Assembly (NCBI GenBank): GCA_033809015.1
Contig: JAPXMM010000044.1
Span: 1 to 16,204, forward strand
DNA: 16,204 nt
From: DTU049 sp033809015
Lineage (GTDB): Bacteria > Bacteroidota > Bacteroidia > Bacteroidales > DTU049
Direction of reading: 5' to 3'
Made by a program: the position numbers and the translations under genes. How positions within the stretch are numbered: the stretch's first letter is position 1; each line of letters opens with the position of its first letter. Below the pieces are notes generated by a model that was not told where the DNA came from, made no database searches, and saw only the letters and a program-made list of their open reading frames with translations. Positions 8,416-15,890 of this stretch are shown piece by piece.

Positions 8416-8785
8416 AAATAGGCGTTTAATTAATAACTTAATTATTACTTTGAATATAAGTAAAGCTATATTTTATAGGAATGTAATTTATTTGTTTTAA
8501 AATATTTCTTGTTAATTTCTTTCTTTCCCAACCATGCAAAGAAAGAAATTAAGAAAAATCTCCGCTGGGGAAATGATTTGATAAAACTACGCAATCACAC
8601 ATTGGGTTTACAAACTCGCAAGCTAAAGCTTGCTCAAACAGTGTAAACCCTTCTACCTTACACAGCTTGCTTATGTTATGGCAAATCATTTCCCAATACA
8701 GTATTAATCCGGGTAGAAAATTAATTTTAAAGCTATTATATTAATAAGAAATATTTGGGAAACTTTATTATCTAAACGCCTATTT
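8416..8785. repeat. MITE-like foldback element with 13-bp perfect terminal inverted repeats
   Basis: This fills the 459-bp gene-free stretch between pdxJ and the thiolase. AAATAGGCGTTTA (8416-8428) and TAAACGCCTATTT (8773-8785) are exact inverted repeats. Inside are further nested pairs: 8500-8515 with 8741-8756 (15 of 16), GGGAAATGATTTG (8568-8580) with CAAATCATTTCCC (8682-8694), and GGGTTTACA (8604-8612) with TGTAAACCC (8642-8650). The central hairpin is GCAAGC-TAAA-GCTTGC (8618-8633). A separate hairpin occupies 8512-8552. No ORF is visible, and the middle is clearly richer in G+C than the flanks. No target-site duplication is obvious. A 21-bp relative of the left end occurs at 541-561 beside a transposase remnant. 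It could be a non-autonomous insertion (MITE) or a structured intergenic RNA or terminator cluster. The inverted repeats are certain; the function is not. Confidence 0.65.
8512..8552. repeat. 15-bp perfect hairpin inside the foldback element
   Basis: TTAATTTCTTTCTTT (8512-8526) pairs exactly with AAAGAAAGAAATTAA (8538-8552) across an 11-nt loop. It shares its first four bases with the larger outer pairing (8500-8515), so the two are mutually exclusive in part. That is the geometry of alternative RNA folds. Confidence 0.6.
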
Positions 8786-8803
8786 CAAAAACTTTATAAG
8801 AAA

Positions 8804-10006
8804 TTATATTTTTTCTAAAATCATCGCTATACCTTGTCCTACTCCTATACACATAGTAGCAAGAGCTCTTTTTAAATTATTTCGTTTTAATTGATATACA
8901 GCTGTAGTTACTAATCTGGCTCCAGACATTCCTAATGGATGACCGAGAGCTATGGCACCACCTTGCTGATTAATACGAGGATCATCTTCTTGTAAGTTCC
9001 AACTTCTTATGCAAGCTAATGATTGAGCTGCAAAAGCTTCGTTTAGCTCGATTAAATCTATATCATCAAAACTTAGATTTAACTTTTCAAATAATCTATT
9101 AGTAGCTGGCACTGGCCCTATTCCCATAATCCTAGGAGGTACACCAGCTGCTTGTGAACCTACTATTCGAGCAAGAGGTTTTAGGTTATATTTTTTTATA
9201 GCATTTTCAGAAGCAATCAATAAGCAAGCAGCACCATCATTAATACCTGATGAATTGCCTGCTGTAATAGTACCATCTTTTCTAGTTATCGGTTTTAGAG
9301 CTGCCAATTTATCAAGAGAGGTTTCACGGGGATGCTCATCTTTATCAAAAATTATGGGATCAGATTTAGGTTGATTGATAGTAACTGGGAATATTTCTTC
9401 ATAAAAAAAGCCATTCTTTTGAGCGTCAAGTGCTTTTTTTTGACTCATAAAAGCGAAATAATCTTGATCTTCACGAGAAATGTGCATTTCATCTGCCAGA
9501 TTCTCAGCGGTTTCTGCCATACTATCTAACCCATACATTTTTTCCATAATAGGATTAGGGAAACGCCATCCGAGAGTAGTATCATAAATAGTCACATTGC
9601 GAGCAAAAGCTTTTTCGGCTTTATTCATGGCATATGGAGCTCTACTCATATTCTCTACACCACCAGCAAAAATAATATCAGCATTATCTGTGGCAATGAG
9701 TAACGAAGCATAAGCTATAGCTTCCATACCTGAGCCACAAAGACGATTTACCGTAACACCAGGAATAGTATATGGTAATCCTGCTAAAAGCAAAGCCATA
9801 CGGGCTACATTGCGATTGTCTTCTCCTGCTTGATTGGAACAACCCAAAATCACTTGATCTATTTCATCTGGATTTAAATTGTTATTTCTTGATAACAATG
9901 TTTTAATCGCTAGTGCAGCTAAATCATCTGCTCTAACACTTGATAATGAACCGCCATATTTACCTACTGGTGTGCGGATAGCATCACAAATATAAGCTGT
10001 TCGCAT
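8804..10006 (-). CDS. pcaF: Thiolase, 3-oxoadipyl-CoA thiolase-like (PcaF/PaaJ type)
   Basis: This is a degradative thiolase that would cleave a 3-oxoacyl-CoA with CoA to acetyl-CoA and a chain two carbons shorter. The 400 residues equal the PcaF length. Catalytic residues are all present: Cys90 in NRLCGSG, NEAF (322-325), His356 in GGAIALGHPLG and Cys386 in CIGVGQG. The segments AGEDNRNVARMALLLAGLP (60-78), DTTLGWRF (142-149) and DSMAETAENLA (161-171) are, from memory, characteristic of PcaF/PaaJ, which release succinyl-CoA from 3-oxoadipyl-CoA. General acetoacetyl-CoA thiolases lack the GWRF segment. It is the last gene of the five-gene operon, 2 bp after the aminotransferase. No aromatic ring-cleavage genes are nearby, so its substrate should come from the operon itself. 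Other 3-oxoacyl-CoAs remain possible. Confidence 0.85.
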   Translation of the reverse strand: MRTAYICDAIRTPVGKYGGSLSSVRADDLAALAIKTLLSRNNNLNPDEIDQVILGCSNQAGEDNRNVARMALLLAGLPYTIPGVTVNRLCGSGMEAIAYASLLIATDNADIIFAGGVENMSRAPYAMNKAEKAFARNVTIYDTTLGWRFPNPIMEKMYGLDSMAETAENLADEMHISREDQDYFAFMSQKKALDAQKNGFFYEEIFPVTINQPKSDPIIFDKDEHPRETSLDKLAALKPITRKDGTITAGNSSGINDGAACLLIASENAIKKYNLKPLARIVGSQAAGVPPRIMGIGPVPATNRLFEKLNLSFDDIDLIELNEAFAAQSLACIRSWNLQEDDPRINQQGGAIALGHPLGMSGARLVTTAVYQLKRNNLKRALATMCIGVGQGIAMILEKI

Positions 10007-10008
10007 AA

Positions 10009-11328
10009 TTATTTTAAATATGGTTTTACTTCTTTGAAAGCATCTAGCAAGGTATCTGCTAAAATATTAATTTCCTTATCAGTCATAGTGGTATTAAAGA
10101 AAAATGTAAGTGAATTTACACAGATTATCCCATGATCATACAAATAATCTAAAAATCTTTTAATAGCTTCTTTTTGGTTCAACTCATTAAAATAATTTTC
10201 ACGATAATCTATTGGTACTTTATCAGCGAAATGTAACCTAATAATAGAGCCTTTACCAGACATAGATATAGGAACTTGAGCTATTTTAATAGCTTCGCTT
10301 ATCATAGAACGAGCTTTGTCTGTCAAAGCATTCAAATTATTTACAGCATTTTGGTCAAAGAGTTTCATTGTTGTCAAGCCAGCAATTAGAGAAATAGGAT
10401 TAGCAGAGAATGTTCCAGAAAGAGGATATTTATAATATTGACCAATAGGATCTAGCACATCCATAATATCATTTCTACCACCAAAAGCACCAATAGGAAA
10501 TCCACCACCAATTATTTTACCTAAAGAAGTAAGATCAGGTTGTATATCATAACATTCCTGCATACCAGAATAGAGAACTCTAAAAGTTATCACTTCATCA
10601 AAACATAATAAAGTGCCATTTTTTCTAGTCCAATTGTATATTGTATTTATATATTCTTTGCTAGCTGGCACCATATTAATTCTATGAGGCATAGGATCGA
10701 TTATTACACAAGCTAAATTATCCTTATTCTCTTCTAGAATATTCATAGTGTTTTCTAAATCATTAAAAGGAATTATCACTACAGACTCTAAAACACCTTT
10801 TGGAACACCAGAAGTATGTGGTACGGAATTAGGTCGTTTCTTATCACCCCAATTGGTTGGATTAGGCTTTTCGCTTACTTCTATAACATCATAAGTGCCA
10901 TGATATGCTCCTTCACATTTTACTATTTTGGACCTTCCAGTAAAAGCTCTTGCAACTTTTGTCATATGCATGACAGCTTCTGTACCAGAGTTTAAAAATC
11001 TAATTTTTTCAAAAGATTTAATCCTATTTATCATATATTCAGCATATTCCACCTCTACCTCAGTAGCCACCATATACGCGGTACCTTTTTTCATTTGTTC
11101 ATATGTTGCTTCGATAATTTGAGGGTGAGCATGACCGTGAATTAATGAACCTATATTTGCTGAGAAATCTATATATTGTTTCCCATTAACATCTGTTAAA
11201 TAAGATCCGCTAGCATTTGCTGCATAAACAGGATGTGGCTGACGCAATACCTGATTACGACTTGCTCCACCAGGTAATACTTTCTTGGCTCTTTCATATA
11301 AAATTTCGTCTTTTTTAAATTGTGTCAT
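10009..11328 (-). CDS. Class III (GSAM-like) PLP aminotransferase, probable beta-amino-acid transaminase
   Basis: This 439-residue fold-type I PLP enzyme would usually be labelled glutamate-1-semialdehyde aminomutase. PLP contacts are NSGTEA (113-118), YHG (142-144), CFDEVITFR (242-250; Asp244 binds the pyridine N) and the Schiff-base Lys271 in LGKIIGGGFPIGAFGG. It departs from true GSAM at the N-terminus: PGGASR (19-24) aligns with the PGGNTR of beta-phenylalanine transaminases, whose Arg binds the substrate carboxylate. The DEVITFR segment also lacks the Gly of GSAM's DEVxTGFR. Lying between PcaJ-like and PcaF-like genes and downstream of a 2,3-aminomutase, it most likely converts a beta-amino acid to a beta-keto acid using an acceptor such as 2-oxoglutarate (inference). 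A haem-pathway role is unlikely, since no other tetrapyrrole gene is present. Confidence 0.85.
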   Translation of the reverse strand: MTQFKKDEILYERAKKVLPGGASRNQVLRQPHPVYAANASGSYLTDVNGKQYIDFSANIGSLIHGHAHPQIIEATYEQMKKGTAYMVATEVEVEYAEYMINRIKSFEKIRFLNSGTEAVMHMTKVARAFTGRSKIVKCEGAYHGTYDVIEVSEKPNPTNWGDKKRPNSVPHTSGVPKGVLESVVIIPFNDLENTMNILEENKDNLACVIIDPMPHRINMVPASKEYINTIYNWTRKNGTLLCFDEVITFRVLYSGMQECYDIQPDLTSLGKIIGGGFPIGAFGGRNDIMDVLDPIGQYYKYPLSGTFSANPISLIAGLTTMKLFDQNAVNNLNALTDKARSMISEAIKIAQVPISMSGKGSIIRLHFADKVPIDYRENYFNELNQKEAIKRFLDYLYDHGIICVNSLTFFFNTTMTDKEINILADTLLDAFKEVKPYLK

Positions 11329-11376
11329 ATTTTTTTATTTTATTGTTGTAAAAAATTAGATAGATAATACAATCTT

Positions 11377-12024
11377 TTAAAAAATTAACTCAGCTTCAGT
11401 TTTATTTTGTAGAGTAATTTCATCAATATCTGGTGCCAGGAGTCTAACTTTCAATCCATTAGGAGTAACATCGATAATAGCCAAATCACTATAAATGCGA
11501 GATACTACGCTGAGACCTGTTAATGGGTAAGAACATTTTTTAACAATTTTAGGTTTTCCATCTTTAGTAGTGTGGTTCATGATAACAAAAACATTTTTAA
11601 CACCTTGTACTAGATCCATTGCCCCGCCGACAGCAGGAATATCATTTGGACTACCAGTAGACCAATTAGCTAAATCACCATTTTGAGATACTTGATATGC
11701 TCCCAAGATAGTAAAATCTAGATGGCCACCACGTATCATAGCGAAACTATCCGCATGATGAAAATAACAAGCTCCTTTGATGGCAGTAATAGGTTTTTTG
11801 CCAGCATTTATCAGATCAAAATCTTCTGTTCCAGGTGCTGGAGCAGGGCCTACACCTAAAAGGCCATTTTCTGTATGTATGATGACTTCTCTACCATGAG
11901 GTATATAATTAGCTATTAATTCTGGGATACCAATGCCAAGGTTCACATAAGAGCCATCAGGAATATCATTGGCAACTAATTTTGCCATTTCTTCCTTACT
12001 CCATCCAATATTTATTCTGTCCAT
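11377..12024 (-). CDS. pcaJ: CoA-transferase subunit B, 3-oxoadipate CoA-transferase-like (PcaJ type)
   Basis: This 215-residue beta subunit of a family I CoA-transferase moves CoA from succinyl-CoA onto a 3-oxo acid. The active-site glutamate is Glu52 in HTENGLLG. Other motifs are YVNLGIGIPELIANY (26-40), FHHADSFAMIRGGHLD (88-103), GDLANWSTG (116-124), IPAVGGAMDL (129-138) and YPLTGLSVVSRIY (about 165-177). FHHADSFAMIRGGHLD and GDLANW match PcaJ closely. ScoB/AtoA are related and cannot be excluded by eye. Its start overlaps the 3' end of the subunit-A gene by 13 bp, as expected for subunits of one complex. A 48-bp gap precedes the aminotransferase gene. Confidence 0.9.
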   Translation of the reverse strand: MDRINIGWSKEEMAKLVANDIPDGSYVNLGIGIPELIANYIPHGREVIIHTENGLLGVGPAPAPGTEDFDLINAGKKPITAIKGACYFHHADSFAMIRGGHLDFTILGAYQVSQNGDLANWSTGSPNDIPAVGGAMDLVQGVKNVFVIMNHTTKDGKPKIVKKCSYPLTGLSVVSRIYSDLAIIDVTPNGLKVRLLAPDIDEITLQNKTEAELIF

Positions 12025-12731
12025 GGATATTTTTTATTTTGCCTAACTAAAACGTGCTCGTGTAAAGGATTAGCTACCTCTACTACTCTTTGCACAAAAA
12101 TATTAGGAGTAACTACGATCTCAGGGTCTATGTCGCCTAATTCAACAATTTTATTGACTTGAGCAATAGTTACTTTAGCAGCCATACACATTATGGGACT
12201 AAAATTTCTAGCTGTTTTGTAATAAATTAGATTGCCATATCTATCACCATGATATGCCTTCACAAGCGAGAAATCAGCTTTTAAAGCATATTCTAAAACA
12301 TATAGATTACCATCAAATTCTCTAATTTCTTTACCTTCTGCTAATGGTGTTCCTACACTTGTAGGAGTATAGAATGCTGGTATGCCAGCACCACCACAGC
12401 GAATACGTTCGGCTAATGTCCCCTGAGGGACTAATTCTAATTCTATTTCTCCATTGCAATATAAATCAGGAAAAACTTCTGAAAAAGTTGTTTTAGGATA
12501 AGAACAGATGATTTTTTTAACTCGTTTATGTTCTAATAATGCTGCTAATCCCACATGTCCGCTGCCAGCATTATTACTGATGATAGTTAAGTTTTTTGCT
12601 CCTTGATCAATTAATGCGTGAATCAACTCAATAGGACTACCAGCCTCACCAAATCCACCTATCATAATTGTAGCACCATCAAAAATGTCTGCTACTGCTT
12701 CATTAGGTGTTTTAAAGACTTTATTAATCAT
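12012..12731 (-). CDS. pcaI: CoA-transferase subunit A, 3-oxoadipate CoA-transferase-like (PcaI type)
   Basis: This 239-residue alpha subunit is the partner of the gene that overlaps it. It begins MINKVF as PcaI proteins do. It shows the CoA-binding glycine-rich TIMIGGFGEAGSP (21-33), LTIISNNAGSG (48-58), ELVPQGTLAERIRCGGAGI, ADFSLVKAYHGDRYGNL and TPNIFVQRVVEV. The ADF.L.KA..GDR.GNL and IAQVNKIVELGDIDPE segments resemble PcaI more than ScoA/AtoD. The expected reaction is succinyl-CoA + 3-oxo acid <-> succinate + 3-oxoacyl-CoA in the cytosol. It follows the aminomutase gene by 18 bp and shares its transcript. Substrate identity (3-oxoadipate versus acetoacetate or another 3-oxo acid) is inferred from similarity only. 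Confidence 0.9.
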   Translation of the reverse strand: MINKVFKTPNEAVADIFDGATIMIGGFGEAGSPIELIHALIDQGAKNLTIISNNAGSGHVGLAALLEHKRVKKIICSYPKTTFSEVFPDLYCNGEIELELVPQGTLAERIRCGGAGIPAFYTPTSVGTPLAEGKEIREFDGNLYVLEYALKADFSLVKAYHGDRYGNLIYYKTARNFSPIMCMAAKVTIAQVNKIVELGDIDPEIVVTPNIFVQRVVEVANPLHEHVLVRQNKKYPWTE

Positions 12732-12749
12732 GATGAATAAAATTATATA

Positions 12750-14330
12750 TTATCTTTCAGAAATTTTATGATGTTTCTGAGCTTCTAAAATATTTTTTTC
12801 TAAATTGTTTTCTATTTCTTCTAATTCATCTTCATAGAAAAATTTATCAGCTTTATATGGTTTCAGCTCAGCCATACTACTAGTGATCTCATCATATTCT
12901 GCGAAATAAACATTATCGCACCAATTCATATCTCTACCTTCATTAAATTTAAGTACAAATATTCTATCATCATCTATTTTAGTATCACCTAAAAGAGAAA
13001 TTTTACCAGCAGACAAAGTCATAGTAATATATCTGGTAGGACGATTAACAGAAGCTAAACTTTTGTAAATTTTATTAAATACTTTATTAATATCTGATAA
13101 AGGACGAGTGAAATATGCCACTTCACCAGTAGGACGCGGTATATACATAGCATGAAAACTGACGCCAAGCATAGCAAAGATATTAGCTAAATCTATCCAA
13201 TTCTGAGCAGAGCGATCTACATCAATATTACCATTTTCATCTTCGTACATACTGATATGATTCATGATAGGACTTTGACTTTTGAGATTCACACCATAGC
13301 TTTTTAATCTACGAATAGCAGCGATAGTAGTGATATTCATGATTTCTCTTGGAGTAGAGAAATGAGAAACTATCATTGGTTGCACACCATTATCATAAAG
13401 CAATTTGAATAAATTCAACATTTCATCATATTTATGAGACAAAATTTTCTCTGGATAATAGCTAAGCACTCGAGTGCCGAGGCGAACAGTTCTGATATGA
13501 GATAATTCTGGATCTTCGATAATAGGAATTACGTACTCTTTGTATCTGGCAGGAGTGATGTAGCCAGCGTCACCACCTGTTATCAAAATATCAGTAATTT
13601 CTTTATGTCTTTTCAAATAGCCGATTACTTGTTCTATACTTTTCTGAGCAAACATATCTTCGTCGCCTCTCACCTGAGCATGACGAAAACAATAAGTACA
13701 AAAACCAAAACAATTTTGTGTTTGCTCATCTAATATCAAAACTACAGGTGAATATTTATGCTGTAAACCATCTAAAAGTTCTAATTCTCCATTTTCATTA
13801 ATATATGTGGGTTTATTCAATTTCTGTTTACCATCGTGAGGATTAGTCTCTTTGATATAATCTTTTACTATTACTTCTATCTCTTCATCTGTTTTAGCAG
13901 CTAATATTTTTTGTCTAGCATGCTCACGAACCATATCTGGCTGTGGAAAAGTAAGATAAAATAAAGGATCATTTTGATAATTATTCCAATCAATTAAATT
14001 TAGCACGTGTGCAGTTACCATAAATCTATATACATGAATAAACACTTCTCTTTCTGTCACTTTGTCTATTATAACACCATGCTTTGCTAATTTATCTACT
14101 ATTTCTCTAAAGCCTTTTAGCCCTACCCATCTTTCTTTTTCATTAAAATCTATCTTATTAGGATTTTTCATTAATGAATATTGTGGATAAGCTGTCTGTA
14201 ACCTAGACAACAAACTCAAAGGCAAAAGATTTTCATTCTTTACTATATTCATCATTTCTTCTGAAAAATGATATCGAGTCATCAAATTATTTAATTCTGT
14301 TTCAGTAAATAAAACTTTCTCTGCACACAT
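12750..14330 (-). CDS. KamA-family radical SAM 2,3-aminomutase, probably not lysine-specific
   Basis: The enzyme shifts an alpha-amino group to C3 using a 4Fe-4S cluster, S-adenosylmethionine and PLP. Visible are CFGFCTYC (Cys207, 211, 214; CX3CX2C), Arg216 at the carboxylate-binding position (Arg134 of Clostridium subterminale KAM), ITGGDAGY (250-257) for SAM, and the PLP lysine Lys443 in SAGKISLLG. KAM holds the lysine side chain with Asp293 and Asp330, which are 37 residues apart with Asp330 seven before the PLP lysine. Here the same spacing lands on Arg399 (YIPRPTGE) and Thr436. As I recall, glutamate 2,3-aminomutase has Lys and Asn there, so an acidic side chain is suggested. At 526 residues it is about 110 longer than KAM, mainly at the N-terminus, and it lacks the C-terminal zinc-binding CxCxxC. 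It is the first gene of the operon, with a -7 box 27 nt upstream. Confidence 0.9.
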   Translation of the reverse strand: MCAEKVLFTETELNNLMTRYHFSEEMMNIVKNENLLPLSLLSRLQTAYPQYSLMKNPNKIDFNEKERWVGLKGFREIVDKLAKHGVIIDKVTEREVFIHVYRFMVTAHVLNLIDWNNYQNDPLFYLTFPQPDMVREHARQKILAAKTDEEIEVIVKDYIKETNPHDGKQKLNKPTYINENGELELLDGLQHKYSPVVLILDEQTQNCFGFCTYCFRHAQVRGDEDMFAQKSIEQVIGYLKRHKEITDILITGGDAGYITPARYKEYVIPIIEDPELSHIRTVRLGTRVLSYYPEKILSHKYDEMLNLFKLLYDNGVQPMIVSHFSTPREIMNITTIAAIRRLKSYGVNLKSQSPIMNHISMYEDENGNIDVDRSAQNWIDLANIFAMLGVSFHAMYIPRPTGEVAYFTRPLSDINKVFNKIYKSLASVNRPTRYITMTLSAGKISLLGDTKIDDDRIFVLKFNEGRDMNWCDNVYFAEYDEITSSMAELKPYKADKFFYEDELEEIENNLEKNILEAQKHHKISER

Positions 14331-14357
14331 TTTTTTAATTATATTTTATTGATTATG

Positions 14358-14365
14358 CAAAAATA
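14358..14365 (-). promoter_or_regulatory. Bacteroidota-type -7 box of the aminomutase operon (TATTTTTG)
   Basis: Minus-strand TATTTTTGC is an exact TAnnTTTG match 27 nt before the ATG at 14330. It is the only such box found ahead of the five genes, consistent with one transcript. No TTG -33 is seen. Confidence 0.5.
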
Positions 14366-14632
14366 AAAAATAATTTTTGATTAATTAATAAAAAATTAAC
14401 ATTAATTTCATTAAAAGATATTTCTGAGTTATATATCTCTTTAAGTAATAGAAAAGTAATAAAAAAAATTAAATGAGGAATAGGGAGTTTTTTTTTATAA
14501 TTTTCTTAGTTTTATTCTAAAGAATTTGTTTTTATTTAAATTTTAGAAATATTTATTTTATTAATTAATAGTATAAAATACAAGTATCATTTATAAAAAA
14601 TATCAAATTATATATATATTTAAATAAATATG

Positions 14633-14640
14633 TAAATTTG
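14633..14640 (+). promoter_or_regulatory. Bacteroidota-type -7 box (TAAATTTG)
   Basis: TAAATTTG followed by T is an exact TAnnTTTG match 28 nt before the ATG at 14669. The upstream sequence is an AT repeat without a clear -33 TTG. Confidence 0.5.
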
Positions 14641-14668
14641 TAAAAGAAAATATAAATAAATAAAAATT

Positions 14669-15832
14669 ATGAAAAAGATAAATTCCTTTAAATCGTTAAT
14701 TATCATCTCTGTATTAGTTATTATTAATGTACAAGGGATAGCACAAAATGTAGGTATTAGCTCTTCATTTTTCATACCTGACACATCGGCAGGATTAGAA
14801 ATAAATTTTGCAGACAAAGGATTGCTAATACCACGTGTAGCAATTCAAAGTACAACAGCAACAACTCCTGTTTCATCGCCAGCACAAAGTTTATTAATAT
14901 ACAATACAAATACCTCTGGCACAGTACCATATAATGTATTTCCAGGTTTTTACTACTGGGATACGACAGGAGTAGATAGTTGGGTGAGAATGGCTGAATA
15001 TAATAAAGTATGGTTATTAGGTGGTAATTACAACACAAATCCATCAAATAATTTTGTTGGCACAATAGACTCTAAAGACTTGGCATTTAAAACAAATAAT
15101 ATAGAACGAATAAGAATAAAAGCAGATCCAACGGTAACAAATATTAGGGTAGGCATAGGAACTGCCTGGGCAACGCCATATCCAGGAGGATCCACTCCTA
15201 CTCTTTTAAGCATTTATGATGGTGGTAATACTATAAATGATTTTGGATTATTACAATTAGGCTCCAATAAAATAACATCTAATACAAAAGTAGGAGAATT
15301 AAATTTCCATTCTTCTGTTAGTGATCCTAGTGATAGACGTACTGCTGTTATAGAAAGTTATTTAACAGCAATAAAAGATTCCACAAAATTATCTGGAGAT
15401 CTTAGATTTTTTACTAATGATACAATTTTACAATATTGTGCAGAAAGAATGAGAATTACTTCTAAAGGGAATGTGGGCATTGGTACAGAAAATCCTCAAT
15501 CTATGCTTACTGTAGAAAAAAATTTTAATACTTCACCAGTTATGTTAACTTCAAATACTACTATTAATATAGATTGTTCAAAAGCCAATATTTTTATCTT
15601 AACGGCTCAGCATAATGCTACTATTATTGCAACAAATTATGTCGCTGGGCAATATATTTATCTAATAATCAAATCTTCTGGCACAAGCAGTAAAACCTTA
15701 ACTTTTTCTACAGGTATAAAAACTAATTCCACTACATTAAATACAGGAACTATTGCTGACAAATATTATATTTTACATTTTATATCTGACGGTAATTATT
15801 TATTAGAGCTTAATAGGACAAGTGCTTTATAA
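14669..15832 (+). CDS. Secreted tail-fibre-like protein of unknown function
   Basis: This 387-residue exported protein has a signal peptide (hydrophobic residues about 9-24, ending GIAQ-N). It shares the N-terminal module of the frameshifted protein at 1130-3195: SAGLEINFADKGLLIPRVAI, SSPAQSLLIYNTN and PGFYYWDTTGVDSWVRM. A WLLGGNYNTNPSNNFVGTID segment then leads to LAFKTNNIERIRI and two VGIGT motifs (VGIGTAWA, NVGIGTENP), typical of phage-tail/peptidase-S74-like fibre proteins in Bacteroidota. The C-terminal about 100 residues are Thr/Ser/Ile-rich beta structure (TINIDCSKANIFILTAQHNATI...). It has neither a GxYG repeat nor a coiled-coil tail, and no catalytic motif that I recognise. The likely site is the cell surface or outside the cell. 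It has its own -7 box and probably forms a single-gene unit. Confidence 0.85.
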   Translation: MKKINSFKSLIIISVLVIINVQGIAQNVGISSSFFIPDTSAGLEINFADKGLLIPRVAIQSTTATTPVSSPAQSLLIYNTNTSGTVPYNVFPGFYYWDTTGVDSWVRMAEYNKVWLLGGNYNTNPSNNFVGTIDSKDLAFKTNNIERIRIKADPTVTNIRVGIGTAWATPYPGGSTPTLLSIYDGGNTINDFGLLQLGSNKITSNTKVGELNFHSSVSDPSDRRTAVIESYLTAIKDSTKLSGDLRFFTNDTILQYCAERMRITSKGNVGIGTENPQSMLTVEKNFNTSPVMLTSNTTINIDCSKANIFILTAQHNATIIATNYVAGQYIYLIIKSSGTSSKTLTFSTGIKTNSTTLNTGTIADKYYILHFISDGNYLLELNRTSAL

Positions 15833-15855
15833 TTAATGATTATATATTATTAATT
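15831..15855 (+). terminator. Weak AT-only hairpin followed by T4, possible terminator
   Basis: AATTAATGAT (15831-15840) can pair with ATTATTAATT (15846-15855) with one G-U pair and a 5-nt loop, followed by TTTTATA. It starts within the stop codon of the upstream gene. The stem has almost no G/C, so it would be weak. Confidence 0.3.
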
Positions 15856-15882
15856 TTATATAGCAAAATTGAAAAAATTATA

Positions 15883-15890
15883 TAAATTTG
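15883..15890 (+). promoter_or_regulatory. Bacteroidota-type -7 box (TAAATTTG)
   Basis: TAAATTTGC is an exact TAnnTTTG match 25 nt before the ATG at 15916. A TTG at 15869-15871 is too close to serve as -33. Confidence 0.5.

Larger units (their letters stand above)
14331..14668. other. Divergent intergenic region between the aminomutase operon and a secreted-protein gene
   Basis: This 338-bp, extremely AT-rich stretch has no ORF of note. It contains two divergent -7 boxes, at 14358-14365 (minus) and 14633-14640 (plus), and a T9 run around 14489-14497. I see no convincing operator, riboswitch or terminator hairpin. Confidence 0.6.

Noticed and set aside
8345..8803. CRISPR array or tRNA in the gene-free interval
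   Set aside because: There are no regularly spaced direct repeats and no cloverleaf with conserved T-loop bases; the repeats present are inverted and nested.
9332..9529. Plus-strand frame of 65 codons within the thiolase gene
   Set aside because: It lies antisense to a fully conserved thiolase sequence, with no promoter box or recognisable product.
12750..14330. Classical lysine fermentation (KamA pathway)
   Set aside because: The aminomutase lacks the lysine-binding aspartates, and none of kamDE, kdd, kce or kal is in the window; a transaminase and a thiolase take their place.
14772..15213. Minus-strand frames opposite the second secreted protein
   Set aside because: They are shadows of the plus-strand gene, which has a signal peptide, known module motifs and a promoter box.
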